Shown: positions 1-6,146, counted from the stretch's first letter. The stretch is DNA of 7,570 bases from Syntrophaceae bacterium (GCA_003506745.1 DNYQ01000290.1:25451-33020), one strand, 5' to 3'. Numbers and translations are program-made. Notes: generated from the sequence alone by a model not told the origin.

Positions 1-147
1 CAGATGGGCGATGTGCGTAAAACCATTCAAAATCTTCAGATCTGGCAAGTGCGTCCCGATAGAAATGTATTGTTGTTGAAAGGTTCCATTCCCGGCTCAA
101 AAAACGGCTATGTCATCATCAGGCAGGCCAGGAAAAAAAGTGCGTAA
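1..147 (+). CDS. rplC: 50S ribosomal protein L3, C-terminal fragment
   Basis: This is the 3' end of a gene whose start lies upstream of the window. The first base opens a codon, and 48 residues are read before TAA at 145-147. The reading QMGDVRKTIQNL, then the segment NVLLLKGSIPGSKNGYV and a basic tail, matches the C-terminal beta-barrel edge of L3, where family members carry a V-x-N-L strand and a LLLVKGxxPG turn. L3 binds 23S rRNA early in 50S assembly, and its central loop (not visible here) reaches toward the peptidyl-transferase centre. Its position immediately before rplD is the standard S10-operon order. The tail codons contain a run of seven A at 133-139. The identity is supported by both the motif and the context. 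Confidence 0.93.
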   Translation, partial: QMGDVRKTIQNLQIWQVRPDRNVLLLKGSIPGSKNGYVIIRQARKKSA

Positions 148-165
148 ATTCGTGGAGTAATAAGC

Positions 166-789
166 ATGGCTCTCGCAGATGTTTTTGATATTGAAAAGAA
201 GAAGGTTGCCCAGGTTGAGTTGAATGACGCGGTCTTTGGCGCGGAGGTCAACGAAGCAACGATTCATGATGTTGTCAAGATGCAACTGGCGTCGCGCCGG
301 TCGGGAACATCCGCAACCAAGGGAAGAAGTGACGTGAGAGGCGGCGGCAAGAAGCCCTGGCGTCAAAAAGGCACCGGCCGCGCCCGATCCGGAACGTCGC
401 GTTCACCGATCTGGCGGGGGGGTGGCATTGTTTTCGGGCCTCAGCCGCGTGATTATTCATACAGCGTCCCAAAAAAAGTCCGCAAAAATGCTCTGATTTC
501 CGCGTTGAGCATGAAAGTTAAAGAAGAAAAAATGACGATTCTCCGGGATTTCCCGATGGAAAAGATCAGCACCAAAGCTTTTCAGAAAGTCGTGGAGCTT
601 TTCGGTTTGAAAAAAGCGCTTTTTATCGTGGATCAGGACAATCTCATGCTGATGAAATCGTCGCGAAACATCAAAAGTGTGAAAATGATTCGGTCGGAAG
701 GCATCAATGTTTATGACCTTTTGAAATATGAACATCTGGTCCTTCTTGAACCCTCTATAAAAAAGATCGAGGGGGCATTGCTGTCATAA
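166..789 (+). CDS. rplD: 50S ribosomal protein L4
   Basis: L4 binds 23S rRNA early in assembly, and its long loop forms part of the narrow point of the peptide exit tunnel. The protein has 207 residues, normal for the family. The basic loop at about residues 52-90 carries [15 protein letters not shown] (62-76) and [12 protein letters not shown] (80-91). K68 aligns with E. coli K63, a macrolide-resistance position, and is unchanged. The start is the ATG at 166, with GGAG at 154-157 eight bases upstream. The gene follows rplC by 18 bases and overlaps the rplW start by one base. In E. coli, L4 also represses the S10 operon through the leader upstream of rpsJ; that leader lies outside this window, so the same control cannot be judged here. 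A run of seven A lies at 471-477. Confidence 0.98.
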   Translation: MALADVFDIEKKKVAQVELNDAVFGAEVNEATIHDVVKMQLASRRSGTSATKGRSDVRGGGKKPWRQKGTGRARSGTSRSPIWRGGGIVFGPQPRDYSYSVPKKVRKNALISALSMKVKEEKMTILRDFPMEKISTKAFQKVVELFGLKKALFIVDQDNLMLMKSSRNIKSVKMIRSEGINVYDLLKYEHLVLLEPSIKKIEGALLS

Positions 790-1076
790 TGGAAATGCAT
801 AAAATTATAAAAAAAATACTTCTTACGGAAAAGAGCAACGTTGACCGCGAAACGGGTAATAAATACCACTTTGAAGTCGATCGAAAGGCCAACAAAGTCG
901 AGATCGGCCACGCGGTGGAAAAATTGTTTAAGGTAAAGGTTACGGATGTCCACGTCTTTCATGTTCTGGGCAAAAAGAAAAGAATGGGAAAGGTCATGGG
1001 GCAGAAGAGTTCCTGGAAAAAAGCGATTGTGACTTTAGCCGAAGGCAGCCGCATTGAAGTCGCCGAAGGCGTATAG
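789..1076 (+). CDS. rplW: 50S ribosomal protein L23
   Basis: L23 sits at the tunnel exit, where trigger factor and the signal recognition particle dock. The product is 95 residues, usual for bacteria. The family's N-terminal TEKS motif is at residues 13-16, and E14 aligns with E. coli E18, the trigger-factor docking residue. The C-terminal half has the expected [12 protein letters not shown] strand and a basic [18 protein letters not shown] segment. The ATG at 789 overlaps the rplD stop as TAATG, which suggests translation by re-initiation. A second ATG at 795 is possible, but the first gives the more usual spacing before TEKS. A position that is normally proline four residues before the Glu of TEKS is isoleucine here. 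A run of eight A at 809-816 lies close to the start. Confidence 0.97.
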   Translation: MEMHKIIKKILLTEKSNVDRETGNKYHFEVDRKANKVEIGHAVEKLFKVKVTDVHVFHVLGKKKRMGKVMGQKSSWKKAIVTLAEGSRIEVAEGV

Positions 1077-1096
1077 AACGAGTTAAGGATTAAGCT

Positions 1097-1918
1097 ATGG
1101 GAATTATCAAATACAAACCGACATCACCCGGCAGAAGATTTCAGAGCGTCTCCGATTTTGCTGAGATCACCTCCAGCGAACCTGTCAAAAGCCTTTTAAA
1201 GCCAATTAAAAGAACGGGCGGACGCAACTGTTACGGACGGATCACGGCGCGCTTCATCGGCGGCGGGCATAAGCGAAAATACCGCATGATTGATTTCTGC
1301 CGCAACAAGGCGGATATCCCCGCAAAAGTCGCCTCCATTGAGTATGACCCCAACCGGTCGGCTCGTATCGCCTTGCTGAATTATCGCGACGGCGAGAAAA
1401 GATACATTGTGGCCCCCGCGCAGATCCATGTCGGCGATGTTCTGGTGAGCGGTGAAAAAGCGGACATCAAACCGGGAAACGCCATTCCTCTGAAGTATAT
1501 ACCGCTGGGTTCCCTGATTCACAACGTGGAATTAAAAGTAGGCCGCGGTGGGCAACTGATCCGTTCGGCCGGCGCTTACGGCCAGCTGATGGCCAAAGAA
1601 GGCAGCTACGCTCAGGTGAGACTGCCCTCCGGCGAAGTCCGGAAAGTGTTCATTGAATGCATGGCGACGATCGGCCAGGTGGGAAACAACGATCATGAAA
1701 ACATCAGCATCGGCAAAGCGGGACGGACCCGCTGGCTGGGCAAGCGCCCCCACAATCGCGGGGTGGTTATGAATCCGGTGGATCATCCGATGGGCGGCGG
1801 CGAAGGGAAGTCCTCCGGTGGACGTCATCCCTGCACGCCCTGGGGCGTACCGACCAAGGGGCACAAAACGAGAAAAAATAAGAGAACGGATAAATATATC
1901 GTCAAGAGAAGGGGTTAA
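1097..1918 (+). CDS. rplB: 50S ribosomal protein L2
   Basis: L2 is a primary 23S rRNA binder needed for subunit association and for activity of the peptidyl-transferase centre. At 273 residues it is full length. The N-terminal half has KPTSPGRR (7-14), the GGRN...GRIT...IGGGHK RNA-binding stretch (41-59) and EYDPNRSA (82-89). The C-terminal half has [12 protein letters not shown] (226-237), HPCTPWG (244-250) and [12 protein letters not shown] (253-264). H230 aligns with E. coli H229 (mature numbering), the residue implicated in peptidyl transfer, and is present. The next His of the common VDHPHGGG form is Met, a variant I recall from other bacteria too. The start is the ATG at 1097 with AAGGA at 1085-1089, 7 bases upstream. 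The gene ends 6 bases before rpsS. Confidence 0.98.
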   Translation: MGIIKYKPTSPGRRFQSVSDFAEITSSEPVKSLLKPIKRTGGRNCYGRITARFIGGGHKRKYRMIDFCRNKADIPAKVASIEYDPNRSARIALLNYRDGEKRYIVAPAQIHVGDVLVSGEKADIKPGNAIPLKYIPLGSLIHNVELKVGRGGQLIRSAGAYGQLMAKEGSYAQVRLPSGEVRKVFIECMATIGQVGNNDHENISIGKAGRTRWLGKRPHNRGVVMNPVDHPMGGGEGKSSGGRHPCTPWGVPTKGHKTRKNKRTDKYIVKRRG

Positions 1919-1924
1919 GAAAAC

Positions 1925-2206
1925 GTGGCACGTTCGATCAAAAAAGGTCCTTATATTGAAGAAAGTCTGCTGGCCAAGGTTCGAAAAATGGAAGCCGAAA
2001 GCAGCAAGAATGTCATTAAGACTTGGTCGCGGCGTTCAACCATCACACCCGAGTTAATCGGTTACACGTTTGCCGTGCACAACGGAAAAAAGTTTATTCC
2101 GGTGTATGTGACGGAAAATATGGTGGGTCATAAAATGGGCGAATTCGCGCCGACCCGAACTTTTTATTCTCATTCCGGCGACCGGAAGACAAAGGTTAAA
2201 AAGTAG
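1925..2206 (+). CDS. rpsS: 30S ribosomal protein S19
   Basis: S19 is in the 30S head, binds 16S rRNA with S13 and contacts the large subunit. The product is 93 residues, a standard length. It opens [16 protein letters not shown], the canonical beginning, and contains the family signature [17 protein letters not shown] (62-78) followed by a basic tail rich in Lys. The start codon is GTG at 1925; no ATG in this frame gives a plausible N-terminus. The ribosome-binding site is a purine-rich AGAAGGGG stretch overlapping the end of rplB about 10 bases upstream. The 6-base spacing from the rplB stop suggests translational coupling. Confidence 0.98.
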   Translation: MARSIKKGPYIEESLLAKVRKMEAESSKNVIKTWSRRSTITPELIGYTFAVHNGKKFIPVYVTENMVGHKMGEFAPTRTFYSHSGDRKTKVKK

Positions 2207-2245
2207 CATTTTCGCGCAAACGTACAGGTCTGGAGTTGATGAACT

Positions 2246-2578
2246 ATGGAAGCAAAGGCAGTTGCAAAATATATTCGGATGTCGCCGCAGAAGGTTCGGC
2301 TGGTGGTTGATCTGGTTCGGGGCAAGAAAGTTCAGGATGCCCGCAATATCCTGCTTTACACCCGGAAATACGCCGCGGGCATTGTGGCCAAGGTGCTGAA
2401 GTCGGCTGTCGCCAATGCGGCCCAGAATCCCAATATTGATGAAAACACGCTCTATGTGAAAGAGATATTTGTGGACCAGGGACCGTCATTGAAAAGATGG
2501 CGGGCCAGAGCCCAGGGAAGAGCGGCGGGAATCAAAAAGAGAACGTCACATATCACCGTTGTCGTGGATGAAAGGTAA
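2246..2578 (+). CDS. rplV: 50S ribosomal protein L22
   Basis: L22 binds all 23S domains, and its long beta-hairpin lines the peptide exit tunnel opposite L4. The 110 residues can be aligned with remembered E. coli L22 without a gap. MSPQKVRLV (12-20) and RGKKVQDA (25-32) form the globular core, and the hairpin runs from about residue 79 to 103, ending in [11 protein letters not shown] (97-107). Residues L82-K83-R84 correspond to the E. coli MKR segment whose deletion gives erythromycin resistance. The hairpin tip is unusual in having Ala at 87, where Pro is normally found, plus Gln at 90 and Gly at 95. The start is the ATG at 2246 with TGGAG at 2231-2235. Its stop overlaps the rpsC Shine-Dalgarno sequence. 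Confidence 0.98.
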   Translation: MEAKAVAKYIRMSPQKVRLVVDLVRGKKVQDARNILLYTRKYAAGIVAKVLKSAVANAAQNPNIDENTLYVKEIFVDQGPSLKRWRARAQGRAAGIKKRTSHITVVVDER

Positions 2579-2584
2579 GGAGGA
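2577..2584 (+). promoter_or_regulatory. Strong Shine-Dalgarno for rpsC TTG start
   Basis: AAGGAGGA overlaps the last two bases of the rplV stop and ends 6 bases before the TTG at 2591. With the preceding T it gives TAAGGAGG, which should pair fully with the 16S anti-Shine-Dalgarno sequence. It is the strongest site in the window and decides for the TTG start of rpsC. Confidence 0.9.
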
Positions 2585-2590
2585 ACGATA

Positions 2591-3238
2591 TTGGGTCAGA
2601 AGGTTAACCCGGTAGGCTTGCGATTAGGCTACATCAAAAAGTGGCAATCCGTATGGTTTGCCGAAAAGAATTATAGTGGCATGCTGCTTGAGGACTTGAA
2701 GATTCGAAAGTTCCTCAAGAAGAAGCTGTATCACGCCGGCATATCCCATATCGAGATCGAGCGCGCGGCCAACAAAGCCAAGGTGAACATTTACGCCGCC
2801 CGCCCCGGAGTCATCATCGGGAAAAAGGGATCGGAAATCGAAAAGCTGAAAGCGGAAATCGAAAAGTTTTCGCAGGCGGAAATTATCATCAATATTTTAG
2901 AAGTCCGGAAACCGGAAACGGACGCCCAGCTGGTGGCCGAGAATGTCGCCATGCAGTTGGAACGGCGCGTTGCTTTCCGACGGGCGATGAAAAAATGCGT
3001 CGGCTATGCCCTGAAGTTTGGCGCCAAAGGCATTAAGATCAGCTGCTCCGGAAGACTGGGCGGCGCTGAAATTGCCCGCGCGGAATGGTATCGTGAAGGG
3101 CGCGTGCCGCTGCATACGCTCCGGGCCGATATCGATTACGGGTTCATTGAAGCCCACACGGCTTACGGTCTGGTCGGCGTCAAAGTGCTCATTTTTCACG
3201 GAGAAGTTTTGCCCACAAAGAATGAAAAACAGTCATGA
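2591..3238 (+). CDS. rpsC: 30S ribosomal protein S3
   Basis: S3 lies on the solvent side of the 30S head, lines the mRNA entry tunnel with S4 and S5, and contributes to mRNA unwinding. The product is 215 residues. [12 protein letters not shown] follows the start Met, as is canonical. A KH domain at about 39-107 carries [14 protein letters not shown] (73-86), with GKKG as the GxxG RNA-binding loop. The C-terminal domain has [11 protein letters not shown] (153-163) and [16 protein letters not shown] (169-184). R130, R131 and K134 align with E. coli R131, R132 and K135, the helicase-associated residues. The basic C-terminal extension of E. coli S3 (233 aa) is shorter here. The start is TTG at 2591; this choice is fixed by the MGQKVNP N-terminus and the strong upstream ribosome-binding site. 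Confidence 0.98.
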   Translation: MGQKVNPVGLRLGYIKKWQSVWFAEKNYSGMLLEDLKIRKFLKKKLYHAGISHIEIERAANKAKVNIYAARPGVIIGKKGSEIEKLKAEIEKFSQAEIIINILEVRKPETDAQLVAENVAMQLERRVAFRRAMKKCVGYALKFGAKGIKISCSGRLGGAEIARAEWYREGRVPLHTLRADIDYGFIEAHTAYGLVGVKVLIFHGEVLPTKNEKQS

Positions 3239-3247
3239 TCTTCATCA

Positions 3248-3273
3248 GGGAATTTTCCCCGTCAGGGGAAGGT
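3248..3273 (+). other. Hairpin in rpsC-rplP intergenic gap
   Basis: The 64-base gap between rpsC and rplP (3239-3302) is the longest in the window. It holds an inverted repeat: TTCCCC at 3255-3260, loop GTCA at 3261-3264, GGGGAA at 3265-3270. In RNA the stem can extend by two G-U pairs (3254/3271, 3253/3272) and one A-U pair (3252/3273). A weaker alternative hairpin pairs GGGA (3248-3251) with TCCC (3256-3259), and the two cannot form together. No T-run follows, so it is not a typical intrinsic terminator, and the rplP ribosome-binding site at 3291-3294 lies outside the stem. Possible roles are mRNA processing, pausing or protection; none is shown by the sequence. Confidence 0.55.
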
Positions 3274-3302
3274 CGCTGTGCAGGACAACGGGAGTTTAAG
3301 CT

Positions 3303-3725
3303 ATGTTAATGCCAAAACGGGTAAAATATAGAAAATTGCAGAAAGGCCGCATGGGAGGAAAAGCGACCAGAGGCGGCACCATTGCCTTTGGCGATTATGG
3401 ATTGCAGGCGGCGGAGTGCGGATGGGTTTCGGCCAGGCAGATCGAGGCGGCGCGTGTCGCGATGACCCGTTACGTGAAGCGCGGCGGGAAAATCTGGATT
3501 CGGGTATTTCCTCACAAATCCATCACCAAGAAGCCCGCGGAAACCCGGATGGGTAAAGGCAAGGGAGCGCCGGAAGGATGGGTGGCGGTGGTGAAACCCG
3601 GTTCGGTCCTCTATGAAATGGAAGGCGTAACCAAGGAAGTTGCCAAAGAGGCGTTTCGTCTGGCCTCGCATAAACTGGCCATCGCGACAAAGTTTTTGTC
3701 AAGGGAGATATCTGATGAAAATTAG
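3303..3725 (+). CDS. rplP: 50S ribosomal protein L16
   Basis: L16 helps position the acceptor arm of A-site tRNA and organises 23S helices near the central protuberance. The product is 140 residues. It opens [11 protein letters not shown], the usual L16 N-terminus, which favours the ATG at 3303 over the ATG at 3309; GGAG at 3291-3294 is eight bases upstream. The family signature regions are present: the [12 protein letters not shown] strand (59-70), [13 protein letters not shown] (76-88) and GWVAVVKPG (92-100). R82 aligns with the E. coli arginine hydroxylated by the RoxA oxygenase; the sequence does not say whether it is modified here. Departures from the usual form include HKS at 71-73, where DKP is common, and Ser at 101, where Arg is common. 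The 3' end overlaps rpmC by 11 bases. Confidence 0.97.
   Translation: MLMPKRVKYRKLQKGRMGGKATRGGTIAFGDYGLQAAECGWVSARQIEAARVAMTRYVKRGGKIWIRVFPHKSITKKPAETRMGKGKGAPEGWVAVVKPGSVLYEMEGVTKEVAKEAFRLASHKLAIATKFLSREISDEN
3703..3707 (+). promoter_or_regulatory. Shine-Dalgarno inside rplP setting the rpmC start
   Basis: GGGAG lies within the last codons of rplP, 7 bases before the ATG at 3715. It favours that ATG over the in-frame ATG at 3640, which lies deep inside rplP and would add 25 residues unlike any L29 N-terminus. Confidence 0.8.
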
Positions 3726-3909
3726 CGAAATCAGAGGTCTCGGTATCAACGAGCTTCAAACAAAAAATAATGAATTGGCGGAAGAGCTGTTTCGCCTGAA
3801 GATTCGGCATGCATCGGGTCAACTCGAATCCCCCGCGACCCTGGGGCGGCTGCGCAGGGACATTGCCCGTATCGCAACGGTGATGAAGGAAAAGGAGGCC
3901 GCAGGTTAA
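3715..3909 (+). CDS. rpmC: 50S ribosomal protein L29
   Basis: L29 is a small helical protein at the tunnel exit next to L23, near the docking site for trigger factor and the signal recognition particle. I start it at ATG 3715, giving 64 residues, the normal family size; the longer reading from 3640 would run through rplP coding sequence. The protein begins [20 protein letters not shown], shows a long amphipathic helix pair and has the conserved RRDIARI motif (47-53) near the C-terminus, followed by a Lys/Glu/Ala tail. It overlaps the rplP stop by 11 bases in another frame and ends one base before rpsQ. Translation of the three genes is probably coupled. Confidence 0.96.
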   Translation: MKISEIRGLGINELQTKNNELAEELFRLKIRHASGQLESPATLGRLRRDIARIATVMKEKEAAG

Positions 3910-3910
3910 T

Positions 3911-4168
3911 ATGGCTGAAAAGAGCAACAAGCGCACGATTAAGGGCGTGGTCGTCAGTGATAAGATGGATAAGACCATTGTGGTGAAAGCCGAAAGACTG
4001 GTCAAGCATGCCGTGTTTCACAAATACGTCCGCCGGCATGTGAAGTATAAAGCCCATGACGAGCAGAATTCGTGCAAGACGGGGGATACCGTACTCATCA
4101 TTGAAGCGCGGCCGATGAGCAGGGACAAACGCTGGAGGATGCTGGAAATCCTGGAAAAAGCGAAATAG
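3911..4168 (+). CDS. rpsQ: 30S ribosomal protein S17
   Basis: S17 is a primary 16S rRNA binder with an OB fold that stabilises the 5' domain in the 30S body. The 85 residues include [19 protein letters not shown] (7-25), the typical opening strands, and [18 protein letters not shown] (58-75), which matches the family signature except that the usual Cys before RP is Ala. The start is the ATG at 3911, one base after the rpmC stop. The likely ribosome-binding site AAAGGAGG at 3891-3898 lies within rpmC and is rather far (12 bases) from the start, but there is no alternative start in frame nearby. This is the last gene of the classic S10 operon; a 47-base gap follows. Confidence 0.97.
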   Translation: MAEKSNKRTIKGVVVSDKMDKTIVVKAERLVKHAVFHKYVRRHVKYKAHDEQNSCKTGDTVLIIEARPMSRDKRWRMLEILEKAK

Positions 4169-4215
4169 AAACCTGATTTTATAAGCAAGCAGGTTGTGAC
4201 AGTGGGGTTGATTTT
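4169..4215 (+). other. S10/spc operon boundary gap with inverted repeat
   Basis: This 47-base gap separates rpsQ from rplN, the place where E. coli has a separate spc promoter. It contains the inverted repeat AACCTG (4170-4175) and CAGGTT (4190-4195), six pairs around a 14-base loop with no T-run after it, so it is not a normal terminator. Inside the loop, TATAAG at 4180-4185 resembles a -10 hexamer, but no matching -35 hexamer lies 16-18 bases upstream. I therefore see no supported promoter, only weak signals. A G-rich GGGG at 4204-4207 probably acts as the rplN ribosome-binding site. Confidence 0.35.
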
Positions 4216-4584
4216 ATGATTCAGATGCAGACCATTTTAAATGTTGCCGATAATTCCGGCGCCAAGCGGGTTGCTTGTATCAAGGTGCTTGGCGGATCGA
4301 AGCGGCGTTACGCGTCCTTGGGCGATGTGATCGTCGTGGCGGTGAAAGAGGCGATTCCGAATTCCAAAGTAAAAAAAGGCGACGTGATGAAAGCGGTGAT
4401 CGTCCGCACCGTCAAGGAAGTGAAACGGCCGGACGGATCGTATCTCAAGTTCGATGACAACTCCGCCGTGCTCATCAGCAATCAGATGGAACCCGTCGGC
4501 ACAAGAATCTTTGGACCGGTTGCCCGTGAATTGAGGGCCAAGCAGTTTATGAAGATTATATCTCTGGCGCCGGAAGTTTTATAG
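4216..4584 (+). CDS. rplN: 50S ribosomal protein L14
   Basis: L14 lies at the subunit interface, binds 23S rRNA with L19 and contacts 16S helix 14; in other bacteria it is the docking site of the silencing factor RsfS. The product has 122 residues, exactly the usual length. It begins [19 protein letters not shown] and contains [13 protein letters not shown] (21-33), [19 protein letters not shown] (43-61), [15 protein letters not shown] (71-85), [13 protein letters not shown] (95-107) and the terminal [11 protein letters not shown]. These are near-invariant L14 blocks. The ATG at 4216 gives the canonical N-terminus; the Shine-Dalgarno sequence is only a weak G-run. It opens the spc section. 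Confidence 0.98.
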   Translation: MIQMQTILNVADNSGAKRVACIKVLGGSKRRYASLGDVIVVAVKEAIPNSKVKKGDVMKAVIVRTVKEVKRPDGSYLKFDDNSAVLISNQMEPVGTRIFGPVARELRAKQFMKIISLAPEVL

Positions 4585-4596
4585 GCCGGTTTTGAA

Positions 4597-4602
4597 GAGG
4601 GG
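4597..4602 (+). promoter_or_regulatory. Shine-Dalgarno placing the rplX start
   Basis: GAGGGG ends four bases before the ATG at 4607. An in-frame TTG at 4592 would lie upstream of this site and have no ribosome-binding sequence of its own, so the ATG is preferred. Confidence 0.75.
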
Positions 4603-4606
4603 AAAA

Positions 4607-4930
4607 ATGAGTTTAGGCAGATTGAAAAAAGGAGATATGGTAAAAGTTCTGGCCGGCAAGGACAAGGGAAAGACCGGCAAGATTCTGAAAGCCATACCCG
4701 AAAAAGGCAAAGTGATCGTCGAAAAGATCAATGTGATCAAGCGGCATAAACGGCCGGATCAGAAAAGCAAGGGCGGTGTCGTGGAAAAAGAGGCGGCGAT
4801 GGATGTCTCCAAGGTCAGCATCATTTGCGGCAAATGCAAAGAAGCCACCAGGATTCGCAATCGCATTCTTGAGGACGGCAAGAAGATTCGTATCTGCAGC
4901 AAGTGCAATGACGTTATTGATGTGGGTTAG
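4607..4930 (+). CDS. rplX: 50S ribosomal protein L24, zinc-ribbon form
   Basis: L24 starts 50S assembly by binding 23S domain I and later borders the tunnel exit. From ATG 4607 it has 107 residues; a TTG at 4592 would add only five residues (MKRGK). The N-terminal KOW-type domain shows KKGDMVKVLAGKDKGKTGKI (7-26), then KVIVEKINVIKRHKRP (35-50). The C-terminal half has two Cys pairs, CGKC (C74, C77) and CSKC (C97, C100), 19 residues apart, separated by a basic strand and a loop. This is a probable Cys4 zinc ribbon. E. coli L24 has no such ribbon, while many other bacterial L24 proteins keep it. The gene ends six bases before rplE, favouring coupled translation. Confidence 0.96.
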   Translation: MSLGRLKKGDMVKVLAGKDKGKTGKILKAIPEKGKVIVEKINVIKRHKRPDQKSKGGVVEKEAAMDVSKVSIICGKCKEATRIRNRILEDGKKIRICSKCNDVIDVG

Positions 4931-4936
4931 GGGAAA

Positions 4937-5476
4937 ATGGCAAGATTAAAGGACTATTATTTAAAAACAGTGGTGCCGGCTCTGATTAAGGAATTTGACT
5001 ACAAAAATCCCATGCAGGTTCCCAAGATGCAGAAGATTGTCGTCAATATGGGTTTGGGAGAAGCCATTTCCAACGTCAAAATCATTGACGGGGCCGTGCA
5101 GGAAATGGCGATGATTACCGGACAGAAGCCCGTGATCACCAAAGCGAAAAAATCCATCGCGACCTTCAAACTCCGTCAGGGCATGCCGATCGGCTGCTCG
5201 GTGACCTTGAGAAAAGAAGTGATGTACGAGTTTTTCGACCGGCTGGTGAACGTCGCCTTGCCGAAAGTCCGGGATTTCCGCGGGATATCGGCCGCCGCCT
5301 TTGACGGCAGGGGGAATTACTCCATCGGACTCCATGAACAAATCATTTTCCCGGAAATTGAATATGATAAAATTGACAAGATCAAGGGAATGAATATTAC
5401 CATCGTGACCTCGGCCAAGACGGATGATGAAGCCCGTGTGTTGCTCAGGTTGATGGGTGTGCCCTTTAAGAATTAA
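4937..5476 (+). CDS. rplE: 50S ribosomal protein L5
   Basis: L5 binds 5S rRNA with L18 and forms the central protuberance, touching P-site tRNA and the 30S head protein S13. The product is 179 residues, the standard length. Key blocks are [11 protein letters not shown] (33-43), [20 protein letters not shown] (61-80), [12 protein letters not shown] (81-92), PKVRDFRGI (109-117) and [20 protein letters not shown] (122-141). The ATG at 4937 follows the rplX stop by six bases; the likely ribosome-binding site AGGGG (4929-4933) overlaps that stop with short spacing. In E. coli, S8 represses the spc operon by binding mRNA around this start. I could not recognise an S8-type helix here by eye, so that control is unproven in this organism. 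Confidence 0.98.
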   Translation: MARLKDYYLKTVVPALIKEFDYKNPMQVPKMQKIVVNMGLGEAISNVKIIDGAVQEMAMITGQKPVITKAKKSIATFKLRQGMPIGCSVTLRKEVMYEFFDRLVNVALPKVRDFRGISAAAFDGRGNYSIGLHEQIIFPEIEYDKIDKIKGMNITIVTSAKTDDEARVLLRLMGVPFKN

Positions 5477-5489
5477 ACGAGGAAGCTCC

Positions 5490-5495
5490 GGAGGA
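5490..5495 (+). promoter_or_regulatory. Shine-Dalgarno for rpsN GTG start
   Basis: GGAGGA lies seven bases before the GTG at 5503 and supports this non-ATG start. It is part of the 8-base palindrome CTCCGGAG (5486-5493), whose loop would be too small for a stable hairpin. Confidence 0.8.
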
Positions 5496-5502
5496 ATTTC
5501 GC

Positions 5503-5688
5503 GTGGCAAAAAAGTCATTAATAGCAAAAGCAGGCAGGAAACCGAAATTTGCGGTTCGGGCATACAACCGCTGTCAGATTTGCGGCAGGCCCCGGGCGTA
5601 TTATAGAAAATTTGAAATGTGCAGAATCTGTTTGAGGAAGCTTTCCCTGCAGGGTGAGATTCCCGGTATGATAAAATCAAGTTGGTAA
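5503..5688 (+). CDS. rpsN: 30S ribosomal protein S14, zinc-binding short form (type Z)
   Basis: S14 is a late-assembling 30S head protein beside S3, S10 and S19. This is the short 61-residue form. It has two Cys pairs, CQIC (C24, C27) and CRIC (C40, C43), which in the type Z family bind one zinc ion. Other conserved parts are the basic N-terminus, the [19 protein letters not shown] block and the C-terminal [11 protein letters not shown]. The longer, Cys-free S14 of E. coli (about 101 residues) is a different subtype. The start is GTG at 5503; the next residues AKKSLIAK match family N-termini. Position between rplE and rpsH is canonical for the spc operon. Some genomes with type Z also carry a second, zinc-independent copy elsewhere; this window cannot tell. 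Confidence 0.98.
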   Translation: MAKKSLIAKAGRKPKFAVRAYNRCQICGRPRAYYRKFEMCRICLRKLSLQGEIPGMIKSSW

Positions 5689-5710
5689 CCATCGTTGAAG
5701 GAGAAAAAGC

Positions 5711-6112
5711 ATGGGGATGACGGATCCTATTGCCGATATGCTGACCAGAATACGAAACGGGAATAAAGCCCGATTCAAAAATGTCAATGTTTACATGTCG
5801 CAGATGAATATGAATATCGCCAAAGTGCTGAAAGCGACCGGATATATCAATAATCATGAGGTCGTGAAGGATGAAAACGGCCATCCGATGCTGAAGATCA
5901 CCCTCAAATATCCGGATGCCAGGCGGACGGTCATCACCGACATTAAAAGGGTCAGCAAACCCGGGCGCAGGGTGTATGTTTCGGCCGATAAGATTCCCAA
6001 GGTGCTCAACGGTTTCGGTATTTCGATCATTTCGACGTCCCGCGGCGTCATGACCGATCAGGAAGCCAGAGAATCGAATGTCGGCGGCGAAATTCTTTGT
6101 AAAGTTTGGTAG
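5711..6112 (+). CDS. rpsH: 30S ribosomal protein S8
   Basis: S8 is a primary 16S rRNA binder (helices 20, 21 and 25) that organises the central domain of the 30S. The product is 133 residues, within one or two of the usual length. It opens MGMTDPIADMLTRIRNGN, much like the E. coli MSMQDPIADM form, which supports ATG 5711 rather than ATG 5717; AAGGAG at 5698-5703 is seven bases upstream. The RNA-binding C-terminal part has SKPGRRVY (82-89) and GISIISTSRGVMTDQEAR (103-120), with the family's STS-RG signature, then the final GGEILCKVW. In E. coli, S8 represses the spc mRNA; here only the gene context is seen, not the target site. Confidence 0.98.
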   Translation: MGMTDPIADMLTRIRNGNKARFKNVNVYMSQMNMNIAKVLKATGYINNHEVVKDENGHPMLKITLKYPDARRTVITDIKRVSKPGRRVYVSADKIPKVLNGFGISIISTSRGVMTDQEARESNVGGEILCKVW

Positions 6113-6132
6113 TTAAATCACAGATTTTAAAC

Positions 6133-6137
6133 GGGAG
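6133..6137 (+). promoter_or_regulatory. Shine-Dalgarno placing the rplF start
   Basis: GGGAG is 9 bases before the ATG at 6147 but only 3 bases before the in-frame TTG at 6141. Its spacing and the canonical MSRIGKKPI N-terminus both pick the ATG. Confidence 0.8.
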
Positions 6138-6146
6138 TTCTTGTTC

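Noticed and set aside
3018..3299. 93-codon plus-strand frame within rpsC and reaching into the gap before rplP
   Set aside because: Most of it is out-of-frame rpsC. The part in the gap is short, and the protein resembles nothing I recognise.
4194..4220. Promoter-like TTGTGA/GTGACA followed by TATGAT just at the rplN start
   Set aside because: The spacing is 13-15 bases, too short, and the -10-like element overlaps the rplN start codon, so it would not produce a usable leader.
4860..4960. Possible S8 autoregulatory site around the rplX-rplE junction, by analogy with E. coli
   Set aside because: By eye I found only a 4-pair stem (AGAT/ATCT) and none of the bulged helix expected of an S8 site. 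A covariance-model search would be needed to decide.
5486..5493. Palindrome CTCCGGAG over the rpsN ribosome-binding site as a translational switch
   Set aside because: The arms are adjacent with no room for a loop, so an intramolecular hairpin would be only two pairs. The overlap with the Shine-Dalgarno sequence explains half of it.
4961..5884. 307-codon open frame on the minus strand across rplE, rpsN and rpsH
   Set aside because: It lies wholly opposite well-identified genes, its predicted protein is rich in His and Phe as expected from the complement of Lys/Glu-rich codons, and it shows no recognisable domain or ribosome-binding site.
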